Positions 10,981-21,168 of a stretch of DNA of 64,000 nucleotides are shown piece after piece. A program made the position numbers and the translations under genes. Origin of the DNA: Euborellia annulipes. Lineage: Eukaryota > Arthropoda > Insecta > Dermaptera > Anisolabididae. The notes below the pieces were generated by a model. It was not told where the DNA came from. It saw only the letters and a list, made by a program, of their open reading frames with translations, and did no database searches. The DNA is taken from assembly GCA_023213315.1 (NCBI GenBank), contig JAKCPI010000867.1, positions 62,001 through 126,000 on the forward strand. The letters run 5' to 3'. Numbering within the stretch: the first letter of the stretch is position 1; every line of letters starts with the position of its first letter.

Positions 10981-11144
10981 TGCCAGAATCTCAAGAGGTA
11001 GCGCCAACAATAGCACCTTTAAGGGATGTAATTGTACCTGAAGGCAATCCTGCCCAATTTAGGACTCAAGTTACGGGAAAACCAACTCCAACTATTCAAT
11101 GGTTGCGTGAAGGCGCCGTGATTCCACCAAGCGCCGATTTTAGG
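10981..11144 (+). CDS. sls: sls exon 16: first half of the last kettin Ig domain
   Basis: Reads VPESQEVAPTIAPLRDVIVP, EGNPAQFRTQVTGKPTPTIQ, WLREGAVIPPSADFR. It holds strands A to C with the core tryptophan. The first canonical Ig cysteine is absent (QFRTQVTG). Phase 0 donor AGG/GTATGT. The partner half is nearly 10 kb away in exon 17. Confidence 0.9.
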
Positions 11145-11406
11145 GTATGTTCATCAAATTGAATTTTTTTACAAAATAAAATATTTTAATACTAAAATAA
11201 TGGAGTAAAAATATCTATTAATAATTTCAAATAGTCTTACTCTAACTAGAAAAAATTGATTCATATTTTTTCGGAATATAATTTTGGTTGTACACGTATA
11301 AACTAGAAAACTAGGGGTTTATATGGAAAAATTCACCCTGACCCTCGGAAAGGGAGCTAACGATGAGAGAGGAATCAAAGAAGTCAGTGGCTGTTTTTCT
11401 ATAGAT

Positions 11407-11857
11407 AGGAGAAGGAGCAGGTGCAGCCAAAAATAAAAGCCTCCGATTTATTACAATTCAATGAGACGTTTCGGGTGAATTTTATTTACCCATCTTCAGG
11501 CCTTCAAAATTGTTAAAAGTCCCGGAGCTGGTCAATAGGGCAATACATGTAAATTTATGTATTCATAGGTCCTGGCGATGTGGGCCATCGTATTTATTTA
11601 GTGAGAATGATGATCATTCAAAAGTCCCGGAGTTGGTCAATAGGGCAATGATAATCATTCTCACTAAATAAATACGATGGCCCACATCGCCAGGACATAT
11701 GATACATAAATTTACATGTATTGCCCTATTGACCAACTCCGGGACTTTTAACAATTTTGAAGGACTGAAGATGGGTAAATAAAATTCACCCGAAACGTCT
11801 CATTGAATTGTTTTAAATCGGAGGCTTTTATTTTTGGCTGCACCTGCTCCTTCTCCT
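11407..11857. mobile_element. 450-bp fold-back element with inverted hammerhead-like cores
   Basis: Arms begin AGGAGAAGGAGCAGGTGCAG and end with its inverse CTGCACCTGCTCCTTCTCCT; they pair over more than 200 bp. The + strand copy at 11765-11795 reads CTGAAGA, T, GGGT...ACCC, GAAA, then CGTC. The left arm has the complementary copy at about 11468-11500. Intron 16. Confidence 0.8.
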
Positions 11858-12072
11858 GATGAGAGAGTAATTTTAGGATCTTTTTTTTTAGTTTTTTGTA
11901 ATTATTTCCAAAACTGTTGGGGTTAGCTCGAAAAAATCTACACTAAACCTTTCCACAAAATTGGTCTCGTTGACTTTATTTCTAATATCAGAAGATAAGA
12001 TGAGCTTTTTCAAAATGACTTGATTTTGGAAATTTTTTAAAATCATCTCTTTAAAGAATTTTTTTTTTTTAT

Positions 12073-13222
12073 TACACTGTGCAACAAAATGAAACTTTTT
12101 TTCTGGCCCCAAGAAAATTCCTTCAGATTCTTAAGTAAAATGACCTCCTGAATCCAAATATGACCTTCATTTTCCCCCAGCACGTACCGTTTTCGGGGGG
12201 TAGCCCCCTACTTATTTCCACCCCTTTTCGTTAATTATAGGGCCACGAAAAAAATTTGGAGGGATGAAAAGGAATATTTTAGCCTTAACATTTCTTCAGA
12301 ATGTCTAGAGAAGTGAAAACTTAAAAAACATTAACATTTGGATCCAATGGGGGGGATGTGGGGGAGGATTTTGTCGCTTAAAATGCAAAAAATCATTAAA
12401 AATGATCGATTTTTTCTGATTTTTCCCAATTTTTTCACTGATTTTCTACATATTCCAGCTGACAGACCCACCTCACCCTTCCTTAAACATCCCTCAACTA
12501 AAAAAAAAATATATAGGATAAAGCGGGTGGGGTGTGAGCGATTCCGAGACCCTTGCAAGAAGATGGAAGATTCACAGGTCAGTTAGTCAAATTGGTAAAT
12601 ATGCGGCTAACATTCATTTTGTTGGGTTGATCTTTACAAATTTAAACTTAAATATACGGATTCTTCTATGTCCTTTAATATTTCCATATTTTATCTAAAG
12701 GGGTAGAAATTATTTCTTGTCAATAATTGAAAAAAATTCTTCTTGCAAGGGCTTCGGAATCGCCCACACCCCACCCGCTTTGTCCTATATATTTTTTTTA
12801 GTTGAGGGATGTTTAAGGAAGGGTGAGGTGAGTCTGTCAGCTGGAATATGTAGAAAATCAGTGAAAAAATTGGGAAAAATTAGAAAAAATCGATCATTTT
12901 TAATGATTTTTTTGCATTTTAAGCGACAAAATCCTCCCCCACATCCCCCCCATTGGATCCAAATGTTAATGTTTTTTAACTTTTCACTTCTCTAGACCTT
13001 CTGAAGAAATGTTAAGGCTAAAATATTCCTTTTCATCCCTCCAAATTTTTTTCGTGGCCCTATAATTAACGAAAAGGGGGTGGAAATAAGTAGGGGGCTA
13101 CCCCCCGAAAACGGTACGTGCTGGGGGAAAATGAAGGTCATAATTGGATTCAGGAGGTCATTTTACTTAAGAATCTGAAGGAATTTTCTCGGGGCTTTTT
13201 TTCTATAGCACAGTGTTATTAT
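12073..13222. mobile_element. 1.15 kb near-perfect palindrome (very long inverted repeat)
   Basis: Two arms of roughly 490 bp (about 12073-12570 and 12735-13222) are inverted copies separated by about 165 bp. The termini read CACTGTGCAACAAAATG and ATAGCACAGTG. Matching internal blocks include CAGCACGTACCGTTTTCGGG and its inverse at about 13108. There is no transposase; the open frames seen in the arms are accidental. It looks like a fold-back transposon. Confidence 0.8.
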
Positions 13223-13314
13223 AGAATACTAATACATTAACAAATTAATGTTTAAGAAAAATAGAAAAGCCCCTTTTATTGAAAAATGATTTGATCGAAA
13301 TGAATTTTTGTCTC

Positions 13315-13387
13315 ATGAGACGGGATGCGAACCCTAGACCTTTGGTACCAGAAGCTAATGCTCTAGCCCTGAGCCACTGGTCAAGGA
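13315..13387 (-). repeat. tRNA-like sequence, probable SINE head or decayed tRNA
   Basis: On the minus strand the sequence has an A-box-like TGGCTCAGGGCTAGAGCA and a B-box-like GGGTTCGCATCCC about 30 bases further on, as in a tRNA. Acceptor ends do not pair convincingly, so I call it tRNA-derived rather than a working tRNA. Confidence 0.5.
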
Positions 13388-14726
13388 GTTATCTTTAATT
13401 AAAAGTTATATTGCAAATTATATATATATATATATAATGACTGTAATATAGCTGTGGCAGTTGAAATAAATATACAGTACGCAATGGTGTAATGGCAAAA
13501 TTTTCAGTGTGGGGACGCTAAATACATGACTTACCAATGGAAGGGCACCCCCCCGGGGGCCCTCCCGGAAAATTTTAGAAAAATTAATAGTGATTTTATT
13601 TGTTATTTTTTTTTTAATGAGTGAAACCAGTGTGAGAACACCGTTCACGCCCCACTACACGCCTGACATACTGGTATATTTATATATTTGCTAAAATTAT
13701 AAAAGCAAGAGGAAGAGTGTTTATAATCATTTAATTCTAAAGGACCTCCTTTTATATAAAAAATATGAGCACTTATGGCACATGCTTTTTAAAATTCGGC
13801 TCGTCATCCTCCTTTTCCTATGAAATCTGGCCTGTACCTGTTTTGGGCGGGATTGTCAATGAGCTGACGACTTGAAATCACCTCTCCTCGCAGCCCTCCG
13901 TCAAAAATTATAGTTCTCCTGAGTGTTAGGTGCTTAAAGGTAAATTTCGACTCATTTTTTATTATTTGAAATACGTAGTAATAAAACATAATAAAATGGA
14001 ATGGTTTTTTTAATAAAAATTAAATAAAAAAAAGAGTCAAACAAATTTAAGGTTATGATTATATAATTAATTTAATTTTTCTTGATTATTTCTAAAAGAA
14101 ATCTTAATTTAATTAATATAATCATATCAGAAATTAGTTTTTATATTCCTCTATTAATAAATTCACGGATTTTAAGCCGATTTCTAAATCAAAGCATGTT
14201 TTACTTTCACCTCTCAAACTTGCCTGTTCTGACTTTCATTAGTTAGCTTTTTCAAAAGGGATTAAACTTTGCCCGGGGTCACAAGATAATTAACCGATTT
14301 AAGGGATTAATAATTATAAATAAACTCGTTGAAAAATCAAGTTTAATTTTGAATTCCATTAGTCTTAAAAAAGCTCCAATGCTCTTTGATTAATTTAGAC
14401 TGATTAAAGCTCTCTTCTTCACAACAAACGTGATGATTATTTATATTATGTCAGTAATAATGCCTGAAATGTAGATTTTAAATATAAAACATCACATCAA
14501 ATATCAGTTTTAAATCAAATCATGATCAGCCGAGCATTATGATGCTCATCCAAAGCTTTGATATAAATTCAAAAATCGATCAAGTGTTGATGTTTTATAT
14601 TTAATTTTATTCTTTGATATGCAATTCTTAGAAATAAAAAACGTTTGACACTTCATAATGCCCTTATTATTGACAAATTTTTGAAAAATTCTTTTACCTC
14701 TGCTAATAGGCCTATATAAACTATAC

Positions 14727-14767
<41 letters not shown>

Positions 14768-16557
14768 ATTCTTAATTTATCCTAACTTATTAAGAAGATC
14801 TCTAACAATCCCAATTCCATTAATAATAAAAATAACAACTTTTTACATATATTTGTATATATATATATATATATATATCTTTATATATATATATATATAT
14901 AAATTTTTAATTATTTCCATTTGACTGTTATTTTACGTTTATTGATAAAATTCCACTTGATAGATCATTGTTTAATCTTAAACCCTTTCAAAACCAACCG
15001 AAATTTTGATATAATTAAAGAGAATGAGCTGTCATCTTATTAAATATATAAATACATAATCGAACAAATGTATCCATTAAAAAAGTATGTCAAATTTTTC
15101 TTTTTTGGAAAAGTAAACATTTCGGTCATGATTGAGATCATCATCATAAAGTAAAGAAACAGTCAACTAAAAAAGATTAGAAAGTAAATAATATTGCTTT
15201 TTGTTTTTTTTTACTTTTCAAACACTCATCATCACAAAAATGTCAGAAACATTTATGAATATTAATTCGCTTTTGGTAATTGAATTAATATAAATTGTAT
15301 ACCAATACCAGCCCAAATTTTTTTTTCTGGTTAGCATATACTGTATATATATAATTTTTATATATATTTTGTATATATAAAAATTAATATGATCAGTTGA
15401 TCAATTGTGACATAATATAAAAAGACATGTGTGCTCAGCTATTATAAATATATTGACATTTAAATATTATTTCTGTCTTGATATAGAAGACAATAGGCTG
15501 GAGATACAGGACCAAATCCCAGAGAACATAATGTTCAAAATAAATAAAATTTTCTTAATTGAACATTATTTCATTCTAAAATTTGACTCTTTATGTTCCT
15601 TTAAAACATTAAAAAGAAACAAATTTAGAATTTTATGATCATTTGCCTTTAATTTTGTTTATTTGCATAATTTCAAAGATACTTGATCTGATTTATGACT
15701 TGAGTGGTGTGTCTATAAAAAAATATAGTCTATAACTTAGAAATGAAAGAAGGAAACCTTCTCCTTCCAATTTAAAATGAAATTCATTTACAAAATCTAT
15801 CTAGAATGTCCAATTATTTTTGAACATTAGATTTGTTGAGTCCTCATTCATATTATCTTCTATTTTTGTGTTCTTCACTGTCTCAATTCTTTGGATTCAT
15901 ATCCACCTACCTGTCGTTTAGTTCTTCACAAACAAACATTTCTTCAGCCTTAATTATATAATTAGAAACTGGAAGTTTTTTTAAGCCTAATTTTTTGTAT
16001 CATTGAATCATCATATACTCTATGGCTAGCTCCATGACCTAATATTGCCAGACTCGGTTTTTGTTTTATTTCTTATTCATGACTTAAAATAACGTTCCTG
16101 GATAGAGTGTAGAAAAATTTATATAAAAAAAGTTATTTTAAATTGTAGACTAAATTGTTTATAAAAAATGATTGTATATTTTACCTTGATTTTTATGATT
16201 TCGTGGTTAAAATTATCTTCAAAAAAAATTTAATATGTTTATCATAGATCGTGAATCAGAGATAAAAAATATTTTTTTCTTGAATCTGAACAAAGTAAAA
16301 GAAGAAATAGGCTTTGTGACTTTCAATTAAGATTATATAAAATTGTATATTCCAAGTTCATGGATTTCTTTATTTTAATTAACATCTTCAGTACTTAGAA
16401 GCTTAAAGTCTGATGATGTTAATTTAAGTGAAGGAATCACTAACCGGCTTATATTTCTTCATCTTTTTCATTGATTTGAAATTCCATACGTCCTCCTTCT
16501 CATTTGTTAAACGCTTCTCTAAGGATTTATCTAAAAATCGAAGGATCTCAAACCAGA
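13388..16557. other. Intron 16, AT-rich part without recognised genes
   Basis: Holds (TA)n tracts at about 14735-14764 and 14855-14900 and scattered T/A runs. On the minus strand near 15108-15150 there is a degraded relative of the hammerhead-like motif (ATGATGATCTCAATC... then GACCGAAATG). No exon, tRNA or intact transposon was seen. Confidence 0.5.
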
Positions 16558-17300
16558 TGATTCAATTTCAGGTTAATCACACAGGTTAGAGGAGTGGGAT
16601 GTCTCAATTTTCAAATAAGGAAACACAATTTCTCTTATTTTTTTATTAAAAATTTATTGACCGACTTGATGCGCTAACAAGTTTCGTCCTATTAGACATC
16701 ATCAGGACCTCAATTTCAGAAGATCCATTGACACATTATTATCAATCATTTCAATCACTCCACGGATGGTAAAAATTATCAACATGTATATATAAATTTA
16801 CACAGGATCTTATGGTTTTTATAAAAAATATACTTTTATATATATATACATAAATATAAACAGATGAATAATTAACCGTTAACTTCCTTGGTTTTTCTTG
16901 CTTCATATATGTATAAATATTTGATATTGCACATTCAAAATACAGATAAAATATAAAATACTACTTATTTTTAATACGTTCTAAACATTTCTGTCTTTTT
17001 TCTTTTTTTATCTTTTATAATTAAAATACTAGGAACAGTCATTGTCTTTAAATTATTTTTCATCAACTGTCCATTTGATCCAGGAAGTTAACGGTTAATT
17101 ATCCATCTGTTTATATTTATGTATATATATATAAAAGTATATTTTTAATAAAAAACCATAAGATCCTATGTAAATTTATATATACATGTTGATAATTTTT
17201 ACCATCCGTGAACTGATTGAAATGATATAATAATGTGTTAATGGATCTTATTTAAGACGTCCAACTCCTCTATCCTGGAATCTGTGATTAACCTGAAATT
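16558..17300. mobile_element. 740-bp fold-back element containing a hammerhead
   Basis: Inverted arms run from ATTTCAGGTTAATCACA at the left to TGTGATTAACCTGAAAT at the right and pair closely around a centre near 16940-17080 (for example GGAAGTTAACGGTTAATTAT and its inverse). The left arm has about 110 bp not present in the right arm; that extra part holds the hammerhead-like sequence at 16668-16711. Confidence 0.75.
16668..16711 (-). ncRNA. Candidate hammerhead ribozyme (type I order)
   Basis: On the minus strand, in order: CTGATGA; one T; stem II GTCT-AATA-GGAC; GAAA; stem III CTTG with a 9-nt loop and CAAG; then TC, making the cleavage triplet GTC. The catalytic cores CTGATGA and GAAA and the GTC site all fall in the right places. 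Stem I is weak (GGTC before the core with GGTC after the site, two wobble pairs). The extra T between the core A and stem II departs from the standard fold. Hammerheads of this minimal kind are known in Penelope-like retroelements. Activity is not shown. Confidence 0.6.
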
Positions 17301-17429
17301 AAGGATTTATCGTTTTGTTGAGCAAAGGAAAAGGGTTCTAATCATATATTTTATTCATTAAACTCTCTTAGGAGATTCAAATTTGATTTAATAAATAGGT
17401 GAAGGAGATAATGACTAATGTGTATTTCC

Positions 17430-17510
17430 ATCAAAATCTCGACATCGAATTTTTGACATAAATCCAATACTTTCCCTCCTCTCTCTCTCTCTCTCTCTCT
17501 CCATCGTCTT
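17430..17510. repeat. Dispersed repeat tail plus (CT)n microsatellite
   Basis: The stretch CCATCAAAATCTCGACATCG...CCAATACTTT recurs almost unchanged at 49147-49195. It is followed here by about 13 CT units (17477-17502). Its position next to the reverse-transcriptase relic suggests it is the 3' tail of a retroelement, by inference. Confidence 0.55.
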
Positions 17511-18003
17511 CTTCTTCGTGGTCTCATGCTTGAGACGTCGTGGTCAAAAAATGGCACCCTCAATTATTTGTTCCCAAACGCACGGTTGTGAAGTTTCACT
17601 AAGTGGACTGCCGGTTAGCTATTTGAACTGGTCGACCCACCTAGATGGAGATGGACCTCTTGGCCTCTATCCTTCGACTTTGCTCTCAACTATTAATTTT
17701 TCCAGGCCGTTGTCACGCCTCATGATGTGACCAAAATAACCAAATGCGATCCTACACCTGGGACGACAATCTTACTGACACCTCAAGTTGTTTTAAGATG
17801 GAGTTGTTGGTTCTATGTGCCGTCCATGGTATCTGAAGCATTCCTCGCCAGCACCACATTTCGAAGGCCTCGATGAATTTTCGATCTTTTTGAAGGATTA
17901 TCCAAGTCTCCACACCATATGTACAGATCGGGAAGATTAGTGTCTCTACCAGCTTCTTCATGGTTGTTTCTTTCCAAATCTTATAGATTTGTCGCATTGC
18001 CAC
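17511..18003 (-). pseudogene. Relic of an RTE-type non-LTR retrotransposon (end of reverse transcriptase)
   Basis: The minus strand has an 83-codon open part containing VETLIFPICTYGVETW, AFEMWCWRGMLQIPWTAHRT and NNSILKQLE. A further frame below holds GYFGHIMRRDNGLEKLIVES, interrupted by stops and shifts. These blocks are diagnostic of the C-terminal region of RTE-clade polyproteins. The 5' endonuclease and catalytic core are absent, so it is a 5'-truncated dead copy. Confidence 0.8.
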
Positions 18004-18136
18004 TTTGGCAATCTCGATATATATGTAAATTATGTTGGGTGCTGGGTATATGAGATTGTAGTCTGGAGGAATAAAACCAGCATTTAGTTCATGTGTACAA
18101 ACTTTTATCAGGTCGTAACTATAACAGTTGTCATGC

Positions 18137-18395
18137 TCAGTGCCAATGAAAGTTTTTTAAGATGTCCCTGTCATATATAATAATTAGATAGTAATGCATA
18201 GGAAGCATCAGTCTGGAGCCCTTGTCCGCCTAATATCTTATCCCTTACAATTTTGGCCAAGTACTTGCCGCGCGCTCCAGGCTAATGCTTCCTATGCATT
18301 ATTATCTTATTATTATAATATATGACAGGGACACCTTAAAGAACTTTCATTGGCACTGAGGATTATAGTTTCCGAAACGACTGCCTTGATTAAAG
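18137..18395. mobile_element. Fold-back element with CTGAGGA...GAAA motif
   Basis: Inverted arms: CTCAGTGCCAATGAAAGTTT at the left and the inverse AACTTTCATTGGCACTGAG at the right, with ATGCATAGGAAGCAT / ATGCTTCCTATGCAT inside. The right arm runs on into CTGAGGA (18356-18362) and GAAACGACTG (from 18374), a hammerhead-like core but without a good stem II. Confidence 0.62.
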
Positions 18396-19682
18396 TATTA
18401 AGCTCTTCAACTAAACGCTGGCTTTTTCCTCCTAACATCATCTCTTTATATATATGTTCTGAACGTTTTCTTCGGTTTAATCGCGTTGATTGTTGAGTTT
18501 TAACTCCACGTTTCGTCTCTTCCAGTTGTTTTCTTTTGAAGCCATTTTCAAGAGGGAGGTAATTGTGAAGGTGATTACGGTATCGCAGTCTTGATTGTTC
18601 CCAGGAATGTTTTGTGTATGTCTAAGAGATTTCGACTTGTCTATGAGATTTAGAGGGAGATTGTTTGTACTTATATATATATAATTAGATTATTATAGTA
18701 AAAATACTCAATAGAAAAGATTGGAGAGATGGTTGCCATAGTAAATTAAATATTTTTGTGAAATCGGGTTCAATGTAAGACCATGTTTTTTTACTTTTTT
18801 TTATAATGTGTCATCATATTTATTTTCGTTTCATTTTTCTCGAGGCAGGCGACAAAAATAGTAAAAGATTCATCAATTAGGGATGGTTTTCTCTTTTAAG
18901 GCCGTTTTCAAAAATAAATCTGTTTGTTTGATCCTATTCTAATTTTTTTTTAACGGATTCTTTTAAAAATTCTCAAAATTCTTTCAAGCTTATTCATGTA
19001 GTTAAAAAAGGTTACAAAACTATAGAAAACTGGGAAAAATATAAAAAAATTGTCATCTCAAACACCTGCAAGATAATAAAAAAAAAAAAAATTATGTCAC
19101 TATTCGTATTAAAAACACATTCTTTTTCATTTTCTAAAAATATAATATTGTTTATATGTTTAACAATAATAATAGACATTCAAATCATAAAAATAGAAAC
19201 TCATTAAAATATTTTAATTTTTTTTTAAAGATGAATTTGAACAAATTTTTTTCAATATATAAACCATTCTTTAATACTAATAAGTTTATTATTTGCTTTT
19301 TAAGTTTACCTTAGTATGAAAAAAATTATTTTAATCTAGATTATTTAAATATATAACCGGAAAGTAATTAATTAGAACACCGAGGCATTTGGCCTTCAAC
19401 ATTTGTTCAAACAAATTTTTTTTTTTTATAATTTAATAAATAAATTCTCACCTCAATGGACTCAAACCATTTGCCATATCACAAAGAAAAATTTGGAACT
19501 GGACGGTAAAATTTGAATACTTGGACCAGACCAAATAAAAAAAATATGGGAAAAGAGAAACAAACAAAAATATTGTGTTTTAAAACTTTTTGATCTTCTG
19601 GTTTCATCATATATCTTTTCTAAGGATTATTACCGATTTTGAAAAATTTCATTCGACTCGTCAAGGGCGGTAATAGTTTGTA

Positions 19683-20557
19683 CAGTGAGCTTCACTATTA
19701 AGTCCCCACCTGGTATCTAGAGCCATGAGTATATGGTATATAGTGAAATAATTTTAATGACCGAAAAGGTAAAATAAAATCTGGTACAGTTGATTTTATT
19801 CATTTCAGCCTGGTACAGATAATTTTATTTTACCTTTTCGGTCATTAAAATTATTTCACTATATACCATATACTATATCATATACAGAGTGGGCCATGTA
19901 ACTTTTGGAATTTGATTCGGCTATAAAAAAAACTGGCGAAGAAGCTGCAAAGTCAATTTAATTGATATAAATCTCGTCTGAATCAGCATATGAAAAAAAC
20001 TAATATTTTTTCAAAATTATGAGTTTATTAGAAAGATTGGACATTGAAATTTAAGAATGAAACACCACATCATTCAAATGACTGCCACAGCAGTACCCCA
20101 AACTGATCAACCCAATTTTTCAGGACATTTTCTGTGCTAAACGAATTTTTGTTTCCCAAAATTGAAGAGGATGACATGGATGACATTTGGTTTCAACAGG
20201 ACGGTGCCCCTTGACACAAAGTAAACGATCTTTTGCGCACTGTTTTTGGAATCATCCAGTCGATTGATGCCTTGAAACACGAAATAAAAATTGCCATTCA
20301 TGAGATTGTAGCCCAAACATTTGAAAATGTACTGAAAAATTGGATTGATCGGACGGGGTACTGTCTATCCAGCCGTGAACGATGTTGTTTTTCATTCTTA
20401 AATGTCCAATCTTTCTAATAAACTCATAATTTTGAAAAAATATTAGTTTTTTTTTATAGTCGATTCAAATTCCAAAAGTTATATGTCCCACCCTATACTC
20501 AAGGTTCTAGATACCAGGTGGGGACTTGATTGCCACAATTGAGCGCCACGCTCATTG
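19683..20557. mobile_element. CAGTGAG-terminus fold-back element interrupted by a Tc1/mariner-type relic
   Basis: Ends CAGTGAGCTTCACTATTAAG and ...CACGCTCATTG with TA on both sides, sharing the ATTAAGTCCC.ACC ends of the two MITEs upstream. An inner palindrome (about 19728-19878) pairs ATGGTATATAGTGAAATAAT with its inverse. The segment 19888-20502 is a separate inserted element. Confidence 0.75.
19888..20502 (+). pseudogene. Dead Tc1/mariner-type transposon with transposase fragment
   Basis: Inverted termini: GTGGGCCATGTAACTTTTGG at the left, ATATGTCCCACCC at the right. Subterminal repeats of AACTCATAATTTTG also invert. The + strand reads DDIWFQQDGAP at about 20175-20213, the catalytic-domain motif of this superfamily, then an in-frame TGA, then HKVNDLLRTVFG and ENVLKNWIDRTGYCL from the transposase C-terminus. 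The middle of the protein is deleted. Confidence 0.75.
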
Positions 20558-20939
20558 TACCGAAGTCACCACCGAAATTAGGAAGACTAATTATGGAAAA
20601 CATGGACAAGAGAATAAAATATTTCACACGATACGACTGAATAACTCACCAATTGCTTATCATCTCATTTATTAGAAGCTGATTGATTTTGAAGATCGTT
20701 TACAGCAACTGATTCTTAGATCAAAAAATTATTAATTCCTAATTTAGTGAGGGGAGAATGTGGGATCAAATCTGAAGATTATCACACCGGGATATAACTA
20801 ATGCAATAACCCCCCCAAGTTTGGAATTGAGCGAAGGAACAAATGAAGATTGGTTTATATTAATAGTGTTCAACTTCATCAATAATCATACATAACTCAT
20901 TTTTCTTCTATTAAAAGATTTTATTCTTTTGATCGACAG

Positions 20940-21069
20940 ATGATTCATGAAGGCAACAATGTGGTATTACTCATCTCAACCACTTATGAAGAAGACTCTG
21001 GAGACTTCACCTGTCGTGCCACTAACGCAGCAGGCCAAGTCGAGTCCACAGCCAAACTTATCGTCCAAA
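20940..21069 (+). CDS. sls: sls exon 17: second half of the last kettin Ig domain
   Basis: After GATCGACAG the frame reads MIHEGNNVVLLISTTYEEDS, GDFTCRATNAAGQVESTAKL, IVQ. The D.GDF.C F-strand and G-strand finish the domain begun in exon 16. It can splice in phase 1 at AAA/GTAAGG to the PEVK exon (giving R-RSGVVYATP), or be read through to a nearby stop. Confidence 0.92.
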
Positions 21070-21168
21070 GTAAGGATTGAACAGAGTCTTGGCGTGTGCC
21101 GCACCCTTCTACCCAGCGCGGATCTGTACCATTTCATTCCTAGCCACCACCACTTTTAATTAAATAAA
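21070..21168 (+). CDS. Alternative kettin-type 3' end (exon 17 read-through)
   Basis: If the 21070 donor is not used, the frame continues SKD and stops at TGA 21078-21080. An AATAAA lies 83 bases later (21163-21168), and the bases between are less AT-rich than the surrounding intron. In Drosophila, kettin is the shorter sls product that ends after the last Ig domain and before PEVK, the same position. The structure is seen in the sequence; its use is inferred. Confidence 0.6.

Noticed and set aside
12331..12995. Open frames of 75-92 codons in the palindrome arms
   Set aside because: The same peptides appear on both strands because the arms are inverted copies; low-complexity composition and no transposase motifs.
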